Assembly: GCA_009746045.1 (NCBI GenBank)
Contig: RPFO01001802.1
Location: forward strand, 1 to 64,000
Source: Mesostigma viride
Taxonomy: Eukaryota; Streptophyta; Mesostigmatophyceae; Mesostigmatales; Mesostigmataceae
DNA length: 64,000 bases
Direction: 5' to 3'
In this document: piece by piece, positions 1-12,500 of the stretch
Numbering within the stretch: position 1 is the stretch's first letter
Layout: each line of letters starts with the position of its first letter
The notes under the pieces: generated by a model
Seen by the model: only the letters and a program-made list of their open reading frames with translations
Told to the model about the DNA's origin: nothing
The model's database searches: none
Program-made: the position numbers and the translations under genes

Positions 1-253
1 GGAGGGAAGGGAGGGAGGGGAGGAGGGAGGGAGGGAGGGAGAGGAGGGAGGGAGGGAGGGAGGGGAGGGGAGGGAGGGAGGGAGGAGGGAGGGAGGGAGG
101 GAGGGAGGGAGAGGAGGGAGGGAGGAGGAGGGAGGGAGGGAGGGAGGGAGGGAGGGAGGGAGGGAGGGAGGGAGGGAGGGAGGGAGGGAGGGAGGAGGGA
201 GGAGGGAGGGAGGGAGGAGGAGGGAGGGAGGGAGGGAGGGAGGGAGGGAGGGT
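1..253. repeat. (GGGA)n microsatellite
   Basis: Nearly pure GGGA/GGA repeat with occasional 3-base units, running into the window from its left edge, so the true length is unknown. Strongly strand-asymmetric purine tract. No gene is visible in it. Confidence 0.97.
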
Positions 254-261
254 ATGTATGA

Positions 262-262
262 C

Positions 263-349
<87 letters not shown>

Positions 350-363
350 TGCGTGCGTGCGTG

Positions 364-453
<90 letters not shown>

Positions 454-455
454 CT
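262..455. repeat. (TGCG)n microsatellite
   Basis: About 48 units of TGCG with a few single-base losses. It begins within 10 bases of the end of the GGGA array. Any open frame across it is only a by-product of the repeat. Confidence 0.97.
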
Positions 456-957
456 ACGTGTATGCATGGGTGGGTGGATACATGTGTATGTGGTGTGGTG
501 TGGTGTGGGTAAGGGATCGACGTGTGTGTGTGTTGTGTGTATGTGTGTGTGTGTGCTTCTCTGCTTAGGCGTTGGAGCACACGCATGCACTGGAGGAAGG
601 GGGTGATGAAAACCCAGACCAACTGTCGCACCCACCCCTCCACCTTCACCAAGCGTAAGGCCAAGCGTGCCATGGGGGTAGGGTAGCGGACGCAAGTCAC
701 CAACGTCAGGGTGCTCACCAGGCTGGTGGATGAGAAGATGGGGGCAGGCCCCTGTCAGATGCAGAGAAGAAGAAAAGGAAAAGGATGCAGCAGGGCCGTG
801 AGAACGTGCCCCCGGGTGTGGCATTAGCCACTATATAGCTAGCTAGCTGGCTAGAGCTGTGTTATTAATGCATTGTACTATAGGCATGTGCCCCCAAGTA
901 TGCCTTCCTGCATTGTAAATATGATGCATAATGTAATGATGTGTTGTTTGGAACCTT
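456..957. other. No recognisable gene; possible exon remnant
   Basis: A GT-rich stretch (about 520-555) is followed by a pyrimidine tract and AG at 566-570 that look like a splice acceptor, then 270 bases of ordinary composition on the plus strand. One frame there reads ALEHTHALEEGGDENPDQ before a stop; another gives a basic segment. No family is recognised and no frame stays open throughout. It could be the end of a gene lying to the left, but I cannot support that. Confidence 0.3.
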
Positions 958-1770
958 CTGTACACCAAGGTGGAATGATTGCCATGAAACCCTTGTAAGA
1001 ACAATAGAAAGCTGCTTTTTCTGTGGTATTTATGCTAGCATCTGTCACCAATTTGTCATCCAACCAGCCTGAAGCTTTGTGGGCAGGCTGCATGGGATGT
1101 GTTTCGAACATGTGCCAAGTTCCAGGTCCAACTGAGTTCATTTGATGTCATTATATATGCACATGTGTGATGAAACCCTTGAAAAACCATGAAAAACTGC
1201 ATTTTTGTGGTATTTATGCTAGCATTTGTCACCAGTTTGTCATCCAACCAGCCTGAAGCTTTGTGGGCAGGCTGCATGGGATGTGTTTCGAACATGTGCC
1301 AAGTCCCAGGTCCAACTGAGTTCATTTGATGTCATTATATATGCAAATGTGTGATGAAACCCTTGGAAAACCCTGAAAAACTGCATTTTTGTGGTGTTTA
1401 TGCTAGCATCTGTCACCAATTTGTCATCCAACCAGCCTGAAACTTTGTGGGCATGCTGCATGGGATGTGTTTAGAACATATGCAAAGTTATAGCCCCAAC
1501 TGAGTTCATTTGGTGTCATTATATATGCATATGTGTGATGAAACCCTTGGAAAACCCTGAAAAACTGCATTTTGGGGGTATTTATGCTAGCATCTGTCAC
1601 CATTTTGTGATCCAACCAGCCTGAAACTTTGTGGGCATGCTGCATGGGATGTGTTTATAACATGTGCAAAGTTATAGCCCCAACTGAGTTCATTTAGTGT
1701 CATTCATATAGGCATGCATGCCAGGAAGTGCTAAAAGTGCGGTATTTTATGCTAGCAAATGTCACCATGT
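958..1770. repeat. 184-bp tandem repeat, about 4 copies
   Basis: Four successive units of about 184 bp carry near-identical blocks such as ATTTATGCTAGCATCTGTCA and CATCCAACCAGCCTGAA; equivalent points recur at 1140, 1324 and 1508. The first and last units are the most diverged (the last reads TTTAGTGTCATTCATATAGG where the others read TTTGATGTCATTATATATGC). Short open frames on the minus strand repeat with the unit and are not genes. Confidence 0.93.
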
Positions 1771-2235
1771 TACCATGGTGCCGACTCCCAAAAAATTTTT
1801 TGACCACATGGCATCATAAGATATCTGATTAGGTACCTTGGTGCCAAATTTGAGGCCAAACTGACTATTAGCCTATCTTGAAATAATTACCAGGGAACCA
1901 AAACGCGTTTTTGGATTGATGTGCGTTGTACATGCATGAAAAAAGAACCATGTGCCGTTGCGTCTCACTGTGCGCTGGCATACTTACTCTCCGGGCGCCG
2001 TCGGATTGCACCGGTGAGGTCAATGAGGGTCGATGCTCGTCGATGAACCCAACGCAAGCCATGTACGAATAGAAGTAGAAAATGGCGCGGCGGCAACAGG
2101 GAGCGAGTTTGATAAGGCCTTAATTGTCCACACGGGCAAAATTCATGAACAAACCCGGTTGGGGAAAACCTCTCGGCGTGGGTCGTCGCACGCAGTTACA
2201 TATAGTATCAGAGGGCAAAGCGCCAGAAGTCACCT
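1771..2235. other. Unannotated interval
   Basis: No exon with family similarity, no repeat and no RNA gene was seen. A short open frame on each strand lacks recognisable motifs. Confidence 0.5.
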
Positions 2236-2740
2236 TAATTAATTAATTAATTAGACTCGTGCTCCCGTTGCCAGGGAGTCACGGAGCATTAACCCCGATG
2301 GATGGATGGATGGGTGCAAACATTCCTACCGAGAAGTCACCTTGGCTGTTTCTTTCCTGAGCCCATTCCTGCGGAAAAAATATTTTGACCGGTAGGGGGC
2401 CTACCGGGCGCAAAAATTTTCCCGCAGGAATGCGGAAATCCCCTGGGGTGGGAAAAGGACTGTGCCGGTTGCAGGAGGGAATCAGGTGAAGGATTCTATA
2501 TGTAACCTCCGTCGGCGCGAGCCAGCCCACAAAATTTTCCCAACCGGACCTGAATTTTGCCCGTGTGGACCAGGCCTTGAAGGCCAAGTTACAGAACTTG
2601 TAGCCCGGCGACATCGCGTTTTTGGCTATGCATGTCAAAGCTCGATCACGCGGCTTCCTCCACCCCATCCATCATGAAATATGTGCTACATGACCTCCCC
2701 ACGGAGGCATGTTCTAATTTAATTTAATTTTAATTTAATG
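2236..2740 (+). mobile_element. Non-autonomous element sharing termini with the 17-kb LINE
   Basis: Begins at a TTAA-rich stretch followed by GACTCGTGCTCCCGTTG, GTCACGGAGCATTAACCCC and a GATGGATGGATGG tract. It ends with ACGCGGCTTCCTCCACC, ATATGTGCTACATGA, an AGGCATGTT block and a TAATTTAATTTAATTT tail. Both ends match the termini of the element at 17.24-20.07 kb, but the roughly 330 bp between them are unrelated to its coding region. No protein is encoded. The shared ends with different middle suggest a non-autonomous derivative mobilised by the longer element. Confidence 0.7.
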
Positions 2741-2887
2741 TCAAAGCTTTATTGCACCCACAGGGGATGCGCCGGATCGTTTCGAAAGGTCCGATTGTGC
2801 ACCGAGTGGCATGAGGGAGGGGGGGGGGGGGGGGTCTCTGCCCCCTGCCCACTGTGCACACTCAGGGATTTAAAAGCACTCTGGTGT

Positions 2888-3135
2888 TCCGTGACTCCCC
2901 GATGGGAGCACATGTTTAATTAATTAATTAATAGATTAATTAATTAATCTTAAGTATACTCTTTATCAGGACTCATTAATTAATTAATTAGACTCGTGCT
3001 CCTGTTGGGGAGTCACGGAGCATTAACCCCGATGGATGGATGGATGCAAACAGTCCTACCGGTCTAATCTATCTACAACATCTATCTACAACAGGACATC
3101 TATCAGGACTCATGATCACGTGACGCAGTCATGTT
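2888..3135 (+). mobile_element. Fragments of the same element family, two 5' ends head to head
   Basis: At 2990-3047 there is a third copy of the GTCACGGAGCATTAACCCC plus GATGGATGG start. At 2890-2912 the same start lies in reverse orientation, so two 5' ends face each other across a TTAA-rich stretch. No 3' terminus follows; the copy runs into CACGTGACGCAGTCATGT at 3117-3134, a motif also seen elsewhere in the window. A run of 16 G lies just to the left (2819-2834). Confidence 0.6.
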
Positions 3136-3559
3136 TTGTGGCATGTGCACATGCACGTAATTACTTAGCATGCCGCATGCACAAGTTTCCACAATACATT
3201 AGATTACACTGGGTCACTTCCAGCACACAACACCAGGCAGCTTGGGAAATCAATTTATTGACAGTGTGCTAGCACAATACTAGCTGGCAAGAGCCAGAAT
3301 CAAGCGAGCTCTCAAGCCAGCAAAACATAGGTTTGTATTGGTGGTCAAGTACTGAACACCCTACTTCCATGCCATACCTCCCGAGAACCAATGCTGCTCA
3401 TATAGGCCCCTAAGCAGTCCGCCGCAGCCACAAATTGCTGCCATTAAGTGTATTAAAAGTCAAGCTTGCCATCACCGCATCATATTCAAGCAGATGACCC
3501 GGAACATGCAGAGACTTGCCGATGCCATGGACTAGTCTAAATTTTCTGATTTGACTAGT
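3136..3559. other. 3' flank of the V-ATPase subunit C gene
   Basis: No coding exon recognised. The part nearest 3559 is presumably 3' untranslated region of the minus-strand V-ATPase gene. No poly(A) signal could be assigned with confidence. Confidence 0.4.
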
Positions 3560-6500
3560 CTAAATGTTGATCGTGAGAGACACATAGGGGAACACCTCTG
3601 CACCTGAGTCAACACCTGGGATGATGTCTTTGCTGTCGTCCTCACTGGCTTGCCAGTGCTTGCTGTTGTTGTAAAGCAGCAGCCGCACACAGAAAAAAAA
3701 AAATGGTATATGACAAGCAGAAACACGGAGGAGTATGTTAGAAATCACGACAACACAGTAACGATGCATTGAAAACACAAGAGTACTTTGCCATGCCGCA
3801 CATCCTTGCTAAGATTCCTCAGTTAGCTAGGATTCCAATGCCAGGGAACTCTGGACCGACTACAAACATAGACCCATCCTAAATACAAACCAAGAAAGCA
3901 TTTGTGCCTCCCTGCGGCCTCCTTTACCTGCTTCCGCCGAACGCCTGGGCCAGCGCGGTCCTGACTTTCTTCTCCACCTTCTTGTTCGGCTTCACAACTG
4001 CCGCCTGGGGGACACAGGACAAATATCCACAAGCATAATACAAGGCGGCAACATGGGAGCCCCATACAGAACTAGATGGGCAAACAAGCAGATCTTTCAC
4101 CATGGTTTGATTTGCGGGCTTTTGGAACTTGCCAGGTGTCATTTTCTACTAGCTTCAAGGAAGACTTGTACATTGCCAACGCTGTGTCTGAGGCGACTGG
4201 GCAAAATCATGAAGTAGCTGTTTCCCAACAAGCTGACTGTTCAGCATGCGTGCCCTCCCATTCCTACCCCTAAGCAAAATTGAAGAATTTGAGAAAACCC
4301 AAGGCCAGATTGGGAAAACCCTTTATTAACTGTGAGAATGCCAAGAGCATGGTGCAGCCAACCTGCCAGCATGGCAAGCAAACCTGCATATGTCGGCCTG
4401 TTGGCTAGGCATATGCCTCGTCTGCCCAATCACTAACCATTAGACAACCAGCCCATTCCTATATATTGAGCACGTTGTCCCTATGTGTTCCCTAATGCAG
4501 TCGCGTGAGGGCATGCGGAAAAGACAGCAGGTATGAATCTGCGTGGCCCGACTAGGTGACACAGGGATATTAACTAGGCATTTAGCTTAATGACACCCAT
4601 AAGAATGTCTACAATGGACACCAGACTAGCGAGATAGGAGGGTTGGAACGTACCACATCATGACACTAGAACTGGGCAAATTGACCCCTTGCAGCGAGGG
4701 TGGCCCTCGCGAAGCCTAGCACTGGGAGCGGACACCTGCAAGACCTGTGTTGTGCTTGTCACCGCCGCTAGCGCCCACCATAGCGACCTAGTGACGGACC
4801 CTAGTGCTGGCACGTACCACAAACTTGGGTGGCAGGCCATAGCGGAGGATGCTCTCCACGAATAGGCGCAGCGCGCATAGGTGCATCCACTCAGAGAAGA
4901 CCTGCCACCGTAGCGACGATCAAGGATGCAAGGGGAGACCAGCAGTCAAACAGCCCTGGCAAGGTAAGGTCGTGGACAAGGCTTCAAGAAATAATAAGGC
5001 TGTAGAAATGAGATAACCAGGTAAGGCATTTACTCAGTTGATGTTAATAAGGCTGTAGAAATGAGATAACCAGGTAAGGCATTTACTCAGTTGGATGTTT
5101 TGAGGTTCAAAAACGGTTGCGTACACAAACACACACGATGGAACAGGGAGAACCCTCTGTGGTGAGATACCGCGTCCATCTGGGCAAGGCGTGTAGAAGA
5201 GTAAATGATTAAGAGAAACACTTATAAGAGCATTAAGGAATCGTTGATGGCATCCCTTAGGCTTTAGTGAGGGAATCCCTGACGATTTGTGAGGTACATC
5301 GACACCTACCCCGACGCAGGGGCGAGCGGAAGGGGAGCTACCAGTACATACAAGCTCAGCTTATATCAACTAATAGGGTGGCAACTTCACAATTACACTC
5401 ATTTGTGCTAGTTAATGTGGTATCATCATCACTATCGCCAACATTGCCTCACATTGTAATGTAGAAATACATGGCATACAAGAACACGACCCATTTTCTG
5501 GAAGACAATTTTCCCTCCAGAGCCAAGCCCGCGCCCCCCCCTCAAACCCCCTCCCTCTCCTCACCCTCACACCCCCCACCCCCACCCCAACCCGCTCAAC
5601 ACATATATCCCCCTCTTTCCCCCGGCAACTGCACTCAGCATGCACGCAGACCAGCCCCCCAGCGCAGCCCCCTCACAGCCTCGCAGCCGTACGCCCCTAT
5701 CGTAACACCGAACCAAATCCTACGGTGGTGACTCCCCCACCTCTCCGTAGCTCTTGCTGCACCACTGGATCAGGGCAGTCTGCTTGGCCTCCAGCCCCGC
5801 CTTGAGCTCGGCCGCGTTCTCCGCTGCGTTGGTCGCGCCTTCCTTGGGCTCCTCCTTGAGGGAGAACTCACGCACCTATGTGTAGGGGCCAACACATTTA
5901 GGGACGGTATAGATAGGGGCGATATATAAGGGTGACATAGATAGGGGTGATATACCTAGGGGGCAAGTGGCGTACGAGAGGTAGAGTGAGATGAAACGTT
6001 GTCAGGAATGAAAATGCACTGAAAACAAAGCATCATGAGTTGAGGTGAAGTATCTGGCCATGGATATGAAAATAAATGGAGATAGATAGAGACAGTGAAT
6101 AGAAAAAATGGTTGTGCATTCATTTTGCAGTGTACCGGGTATAATCTGGAACACGCATTAACATTTCAATGGTAAACAACCCTCCCTTTTTCAGTGCCTT
6201 TCCAGTACAAAATACATTCGCACCTGCCTTCTCTTTCACTCAAGTTTAACAGCACGTTACACATACGCCTCACTAGAGCAACACTCTATATCTACACTTT
6301 CGTCCCTATTGCCACCCCTTACCTCTTTATCCCCTTTCCCTTGAATACTTCTGCCCGCTGAGCCGCATGGCCGCCAGCCTCACACCCTTGTGCCTCACCT
6401 TCCCCGCCTCACTCCCGCTCCCTCCTGCGCCCAGGAAGTCGGCAGCTGTTCTTACGTGGTAAAGAGTGTTACCCAGCTCGTAAAAGCAGGGCCCGACGAA

Positions 6501-9500
6501 AAAAACATCCAAAACCTCTCTGCAATCGGCTCATCGAGCATGCTGCTACCATCACTCTCTGCATTCTTTGTTCCACGGACAACTACCACGGCATCCTCTT
6601 CATCGGGCTCTTCTTCATCCACAGCTATTTGAGAAATGAGGGGGAAGATCCCCTGATGCAGCTCTTCCCCCGCCCCTCACCTGGAAGCTGCATTCCCCCC
6701 GCCCCTCACCTGGAAGCTGCATTCCCCCACACCCCTCACCTGGAAGCTGCATTCTCCCCGCCCCTAACCTGGAAGCTGCATTCCCCCCCGCCCCTCACCT
6801 GGAAGCTGCATTCCCCCCTGCCCCTCACCTGGAAGCTGCATTCCCCCCGCCCCTCACCTGGAAGCTGCATTGCCCCCTGCCCCTCACCTGGAAGCTGCAT
6901 TCCCCCACACCCCTCACCTGGAAGCTGCATTACCCCCCGCCCCTCACCTGGAAGCTGCGTTCGCGGCACGCAGCGCTGAAGGCGTCGACCACCTTCTTGA
7001 AGAGCACCACGGTGAAGAGCGCGTAGTCGTTCTCCTCCACAATCTTCTTGGACGAGCGCGGCACCTGGCACGGGGAGGGGGTTGCAGGGGAAAGAGGGCA
7101 GGGGCGAGGGGGGGGGGGGAGAGGGAAGAGTGGAGGGGTAGGGAAGGGGAATGGGAGGCAGGAGGGAAGGGGGGCATATAGGGGGGGATAAAACATTAGA
7201 CCAGGGGGGCACCCACCCACGTGAAGTCAAGCCATGACCAGGCAGGGTATCACGTCATCTTGCCCCCGTCACATTTATTGCGAGACCATGTGGTTGTGGC
7301 TTCCGAGTGCATCTCGCTCTCACGCGGCATGCGGCCCCTGCTTGCGCGCGGTGGCGTGTCCTCGCCAGCGCTGCGTGTCCTCGCAGGCACCATGTGCCCA
7401 TGATGCGCAAAGCTACCGTTACCCACAAGAAAGTTGGATTGCTGTCACGGTCAGCACGCGAGAGAAATATATTATAACCAAACGGCAAAACGCAGATACG
7501 CATCTCTTAAACACTCACTTTTCCATGCCCCATGCCCCTAAATTCCATTCGCCATGATTAATGTTTTCATCTCCTCCTAACTTGCCCGACCCTTGCCGCC
7601 TCTCACCCCTCCTCCCCCCCTCTTTCCCCCTCCCCTCCCCTCCCCTCCCCTCCCCCCCCCCTCGTGGCCACCGCATCCCAGTGCGCGGCTAAAATGGCAG
7701 CCCACGGCAGCCCAGGCCCCCATGGTGTCATCAGCACAGGACATGACTGTGCACGGCCACGTACGCAGCACATAATGCTTACGGCGGCCACGTACCACGT
7801 ATTGCGAGAGCGACTCGTAGCACCCGAGCCAGTCCTTGACGTTGTACTTGGGCACCACCACCAGCAGCGTCGTCATGTGCTCCGTGTCCAACAGCTCCTC
7901 CTTGGAAATGAGCGTCGACAGGTCGCGCACCGCCAGGCTGGGAAATACAACGACGCGACAATTTAAGATATTGTGGATCATGGGGAGGAGAGGGGCGGAA
8001 AGAAAGCAGTGCGGGACATGTGTCGAACCGCCAGGGTGGGAATTATAACAATACGACCATGGGATATATCACCCTGATGGGACATGGGGAAGAGAGGGGA
8101 AGAAAGGAAGGCAAGGAAGGCAAGGAAGGCAAGGAAGGCAAGGAAGGCAAGGAAGGCAAGGAAGGCAAGGAAGGCAAGGAAGGCAAGGAAGGCAAGGAAG
8201 GCAAGGAAGGCAAGGAAGGCAAGGAAGGCAAGGAAGGCAAGGAAGGCAAGGAAGGCAAGGAAGGCAAGGAAGGCAAGGAAGGCAAGGAAGGCAAGGAAGG
8301 CAAGGAAGGCAAGGAAGGCAAGGAAGGCAAGGAAGGCAAGGAAGGCAAGGAAGGCAAGGAAGGCAAGGAAGGCAAGGAAGGCAAGGAAGGCAAGGAAGGC
8401 AAGGAAGGCAAGGAAGGCAAGGAAGGCAAGGAAGGCAAGGAAGGCAAGGAAGGCAAGGAAGGCAAGGAAGGCAAGGAAGGCAAGGAAGGCAAGGAAGGCA
8501 AGGAAGGCAAGGAAGGCAAGGAAGGCAAGGAAGGCAAGGAAGGCAAGGAAGGCAAGGAAGGCAAGGAAGGCAAGGAAGGCAAGGAAGGCAAGGAAGGCAA
8601 GGAAGGCAAGGAAGGCAAGGAAGGCAAGGAAGGCAAGGAAGGCAAGGAAGGCAAGGAAGGCAAGGAAGGCAAGGAAGGCAAGGAAGGCAAGGAAGGCAAG
8701 GAAGGCAAGGAAGGCAAGGAAGGCAAGGAAGGCAAGGAAGGCAAGGAAGGCAAGGAAGGCAAGGAAGGCAAGGAAGGCAAGGAAGGCAAGGAAGGCAAGG
8801 AAGGCAAGGAAGGCAAGGAAGGCAAGGAAGGCAAGGAAGGCAAGGAAGGCAAGGAAGGCAAGGAAGGCAAGGAAGGCAAGGAAGGCAAGGAAGGCAAGGA
8901 AGGCAAGGAAGGCAAGGAAGGCAAGGAAGGCAAGGAAGGCAAGGAAGGCAAGGAAGGCAAGGAAGGCAAGGAAGGCAAGGAAGGCAAGGAAGGCAAGGAA
9001 GGCAAGGAAGGCAAGGAAGGCAAGGAAGGCAAGGAAGGCAAGGAAGGCAAGGAAGGCAAGGAAGGCAAGGAAGGCAAGGAAGGCAAGGAAGGCAAGGAAG
9101 GCAAGGAAGGCAAGGAAGGCAAGGAAGGCAAGGAAGGCAAGGAAGGCAAGGAAGGCAAGGAAGGCAAGGAAGGCAAGGAAGGCAAGGAAGGCAAGGAAGG
9201 CAAGGAAGGCAAGGAAGGCAAGGAAGGCAAGGAAGGCAAGGAAGGCAAGGAAGGCAAGGAAGGCAAGGAAGGCAAGGAAGGCAAGGAAGGCAAGGAAGGC
9301 AAGGAAGGCAAGGAAGGCAAGGAAGGCAAGGAAGGCAAGGAAGGCAAGGAAGGCAAGGAAGGCAAGGAAGGCAAGGAAGGCAAGGAAGGCAAGGAAGGCA
9401 AGGAAGGCAAGGAAGGCAAGGAAGGCAAGGAAGGCAAGGAAGGCAAGGAAGGCAAGGAAGGCAAGGAAGGCAAGGAAGGCAAGGAAGGCAAGGAAGGCAA

Positions 9501-12500
9501 GGAAGGCAAGGAAGGCAAGGAAGGCAAGGAAGGCAAGGAAGGCAAGGAAGGCAAGGAAGGCAAGGAAGGCAAGGAAGGCAAGGAAGGCAAGGAAGGCAAG
9601 GAAGGCAAGGAAGGCAAGGAAGGCAAGGAAGGCAAGGAAGGCAAGGAAGGCAAGGAAGGCAAGGAAGGCAAGGAAGGCAAGGAAGGCAAGGAAGGCAAGG
9701 AAGGCAAGGAAGGCAAGGAAGGCAAGGAAGGCAAGGAAGGCAAGGAAGGCAAGGAAGGCAAGGAAGGCAAGGAAGGCAAGGAAGGCAAGGAAGGCAAGGA
9801 AGGCAAGGAAGGCAAGGAAGGCAAGGAAGGCAAGGAAGGCAAGGAAGGCAAGGAAGGCAAGGAAGGCAAGGAAGGCAAGGAAGGCAAGGAAGGCAAGGAA
9901 GGCAAGGAAGGCAAGGAAGGCAAGGAAGGCAAGGAAGGCAAGGAAGGCAAGGAAGGCAAGGAAGGCAAGGAAGGCAAGGAAGGCAAGGAAGGCAAGGAAG
10001 GCAAGGAAGGCAAGGAAGGCAAGGAAGGCAAGGAAGGCAAGGAAGGCAAGGAAGGCAAGGAAGGCAAGGAAGGCAAGGAAGGCAAGGAAGGCAAGGAAGG
10101 CAAGGAAGGCAAGGAAGGCAAGGAAGGCAAGGAAGGCAAGGAAGGCAAGGAAGGCAAGGAAGGCAAGGAAGGCAAGGAAGGCAAGGAAGGCAAGGCAGGC
10201 AAGGGAGGCAAGGGAGGCAAGGGAGGCAAGGGAGGCAAGGGAGGCAAGGAAGGCAAGGAAGGCAAGGAAGGCAAGGCAGGCAAGGCAGGCAAGGCAGGCA
10301 AGGAAGGCAAGGCAGGCAAGGCAGGCAAGGCAGGCAAGGCAGGCAAGGAAGGCAAGGAAGGCAAGGAAGGCAAGGAAGGCAAGGAAGGCAAGGAAGGCAA
10401 GGAAGGCAAGGAAGGCAAGGAAGGCAAGGAAGGCAAGGAAGGCAAGGAAGGCAAGGAAGGCAAGGAAGGCAAGGAAGGCAAGGAAGGCAAGGAAGGCAAG
10501 GAAGGCAAGGAAGGCAAGGAAGGCAAGGAAGGCAAGGAAGGCAAGGAAGGCAAGGAAGGCAAGGAAGGCAAGGAAGGCAAGGGAGGCAAGGGAGGCAAGG
10601 GAGGCAAGGAAGGCAAGGAAGGCAAGGAAGGCAAGGAAGGCAAGGAAGGCAAGGCAGGCAAGGCAGGCAAGGCAGGCAAGGCAGGCAAGGCAGGCAAGGC
10701 AGGCAAGGCAGGCAAGGCAGGCAAGGCAGGCAAGGCAGGCAAGGAAGGCAAGGAAGGCAAGGAAGGCAAGGAAGGCAAGGAAGGCAAGGAAGGCAAGGAA
10801 GGCAAGGAAGGCAAGGAAGGCAAGGAAGGCAAGGAAGGCAAGGAAGGCAAGGAAGGCAAGGAAGGCAAGGAAGGCAAGGAAGGCAAGGAAGGCAAGGAAG
10901 GCAAGGAAGGCAAGGAAGGCAAGGAAGGCAAGGAAGGCAAGGAAGGCAAGGAAGGCAAGGAAGGCAAGGAAGGCAAGGCAGGCAAGGAAGGCAAGGAAGG
11001 CAAGGAAGGCAAGGCAGGCAAGGAAGGCAAGGAAGGCAAGGAAGGTAAGGAAGGTAAGGTAGGAAGGTAAGGAAGGTAAGGAACCAGGGATGGACAGGCT
11101 CTGTACCAGCAGGCTGAGGGGAAAGGGGGGGGAGGGAGGGGGAGGCAGGGGGGGGGGGAGGGGAGGGGAGGAGGGAGGGGGCGGGAGATGGGGACAGGGG
11201 GGAAAAGGGACACACGGGGGGAGTGAACGAGAGGGGGATAAAGGGGCCTAGGGGCAGAAAGAGGTGCAGGAGACATCCAAAGGAGGTGCAGAAAGAGGAG
11301 TAGGAAACCTCCAAAAAAGGGCTGGGCAAGAGTGAGGCGGAGCGGGGTGCAAACACAACACGGGGCCCCCATGGCACAAACACAGTACGGGGCCGGGCCC
11401 CCATGGCATATACACCGGAAGCAGAGTTGGCACACGCTAGGAGCAGAAATTCTGACAATTAAGTCTGCGAATGAATTTGCTTTACAGCCTTCCAGTCCCT
11501 GACAACACCACTGGTCAAGTTCGGCCACCTGACATTTGATAGAATGAGGGCACAGAGCTACCAACGGGAGCCCCAACAAATCGAATCTGTGTTCCTTGTA
11601 AGTCCAACCCCAACATATTGACTCTGTGTTCCTTGTAAGTCCAATGTCCGCACGTTGCAACATCAGATCTTTGGCCGTAACGCCCATGTAGTCATGCTCT
11701 GACATGGCACCTGCGTCTCTGTTTCAAAAAAAGTAGCCGCATGGATTGGTGCAATAGCAGCAACTTGCCTAGCTCGCTACTGAGAAACCCACAAAAGAGG
11801 CTGCCAGCATGTACGAAGAGCAGCAGCTACTGCTTTGCACCCACCATTTGTGACAAAGGTAGCACTGCCTCCAGGCTGCTGGTCGCGCAGGCACCCGGTT
11901 CTATACACTCTTCCCCCACCCACCCACCCACCCACTTTTTTCGCAGCCCCAAACCTGGCCAACTTCCCCCGGATGCCTGCCTACCTGGCAGCTAATGCCG
12001 TAAGCCCATCCAGACATACATAAGATGTCCACCCCTCACCTGCCGGTGGCCTTGCGCGTGATCGCCATCAGCTGGTTCTTGAGCGTCATGTACTCGCCCG
12101 ACCGCACCTGGTGGGAAAAGGACAAACAAGAGAGACAAGGAACGAGCGAGAAAGAACAAGGAATGAGCAGGCAAGGTCCCCACATCATGCGGGACATCAA
12201 GGTGGTAGAGAGATGGGGAGCAGTAGCACGACTTACCCGACCGCACGAGGGGGGATCAAGAGATAAAAAGCAGCTCGTAGGAGATGCGGCACATTATCGA
12301 TGACACAGCCATTGTGTTGGTAAGAACTATGAAAGCATTAGCACGCAGGGCGTGGCACGGGGGGAAAAGGCCATAGTGCAGCCCAGGATAAGAAAATTCC
12401 CCCAACACAAAGCACACACAAGATGAGAATTCAGTATTCTGACAGTAACAATGTATAGCACCCCCCCCCCCCCCTTCCCAACAAGAGCAGGATGTCCCAG

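Noticed and set aside
254..606. Cys/Val/Arg-rich small proteins near the left edge
   Set aside because: Translations of the TGCG array with no other support.
2888..3135. A DNA transposon with terminal inverted repeats
   Set aside because: The inverted GTCACGGAG blocks are two 5' ends of the LINE-related family facing each other; no transposase or second terminus is present.
8020..11705. Frames of about 1,000-1,200 codons on both strands across 8.0-11.7 kb (Gly-Lys-Glu, Ala-Arg-Lys, Leu-Pro-Ser and Leu-Pro-Cys polymers)
   Set aside because: They are translations of a 9-bp intronic minisatellite, open in every frame because the unit length is divisible by three, and they lie inside the V-ATPase subunit C gene.
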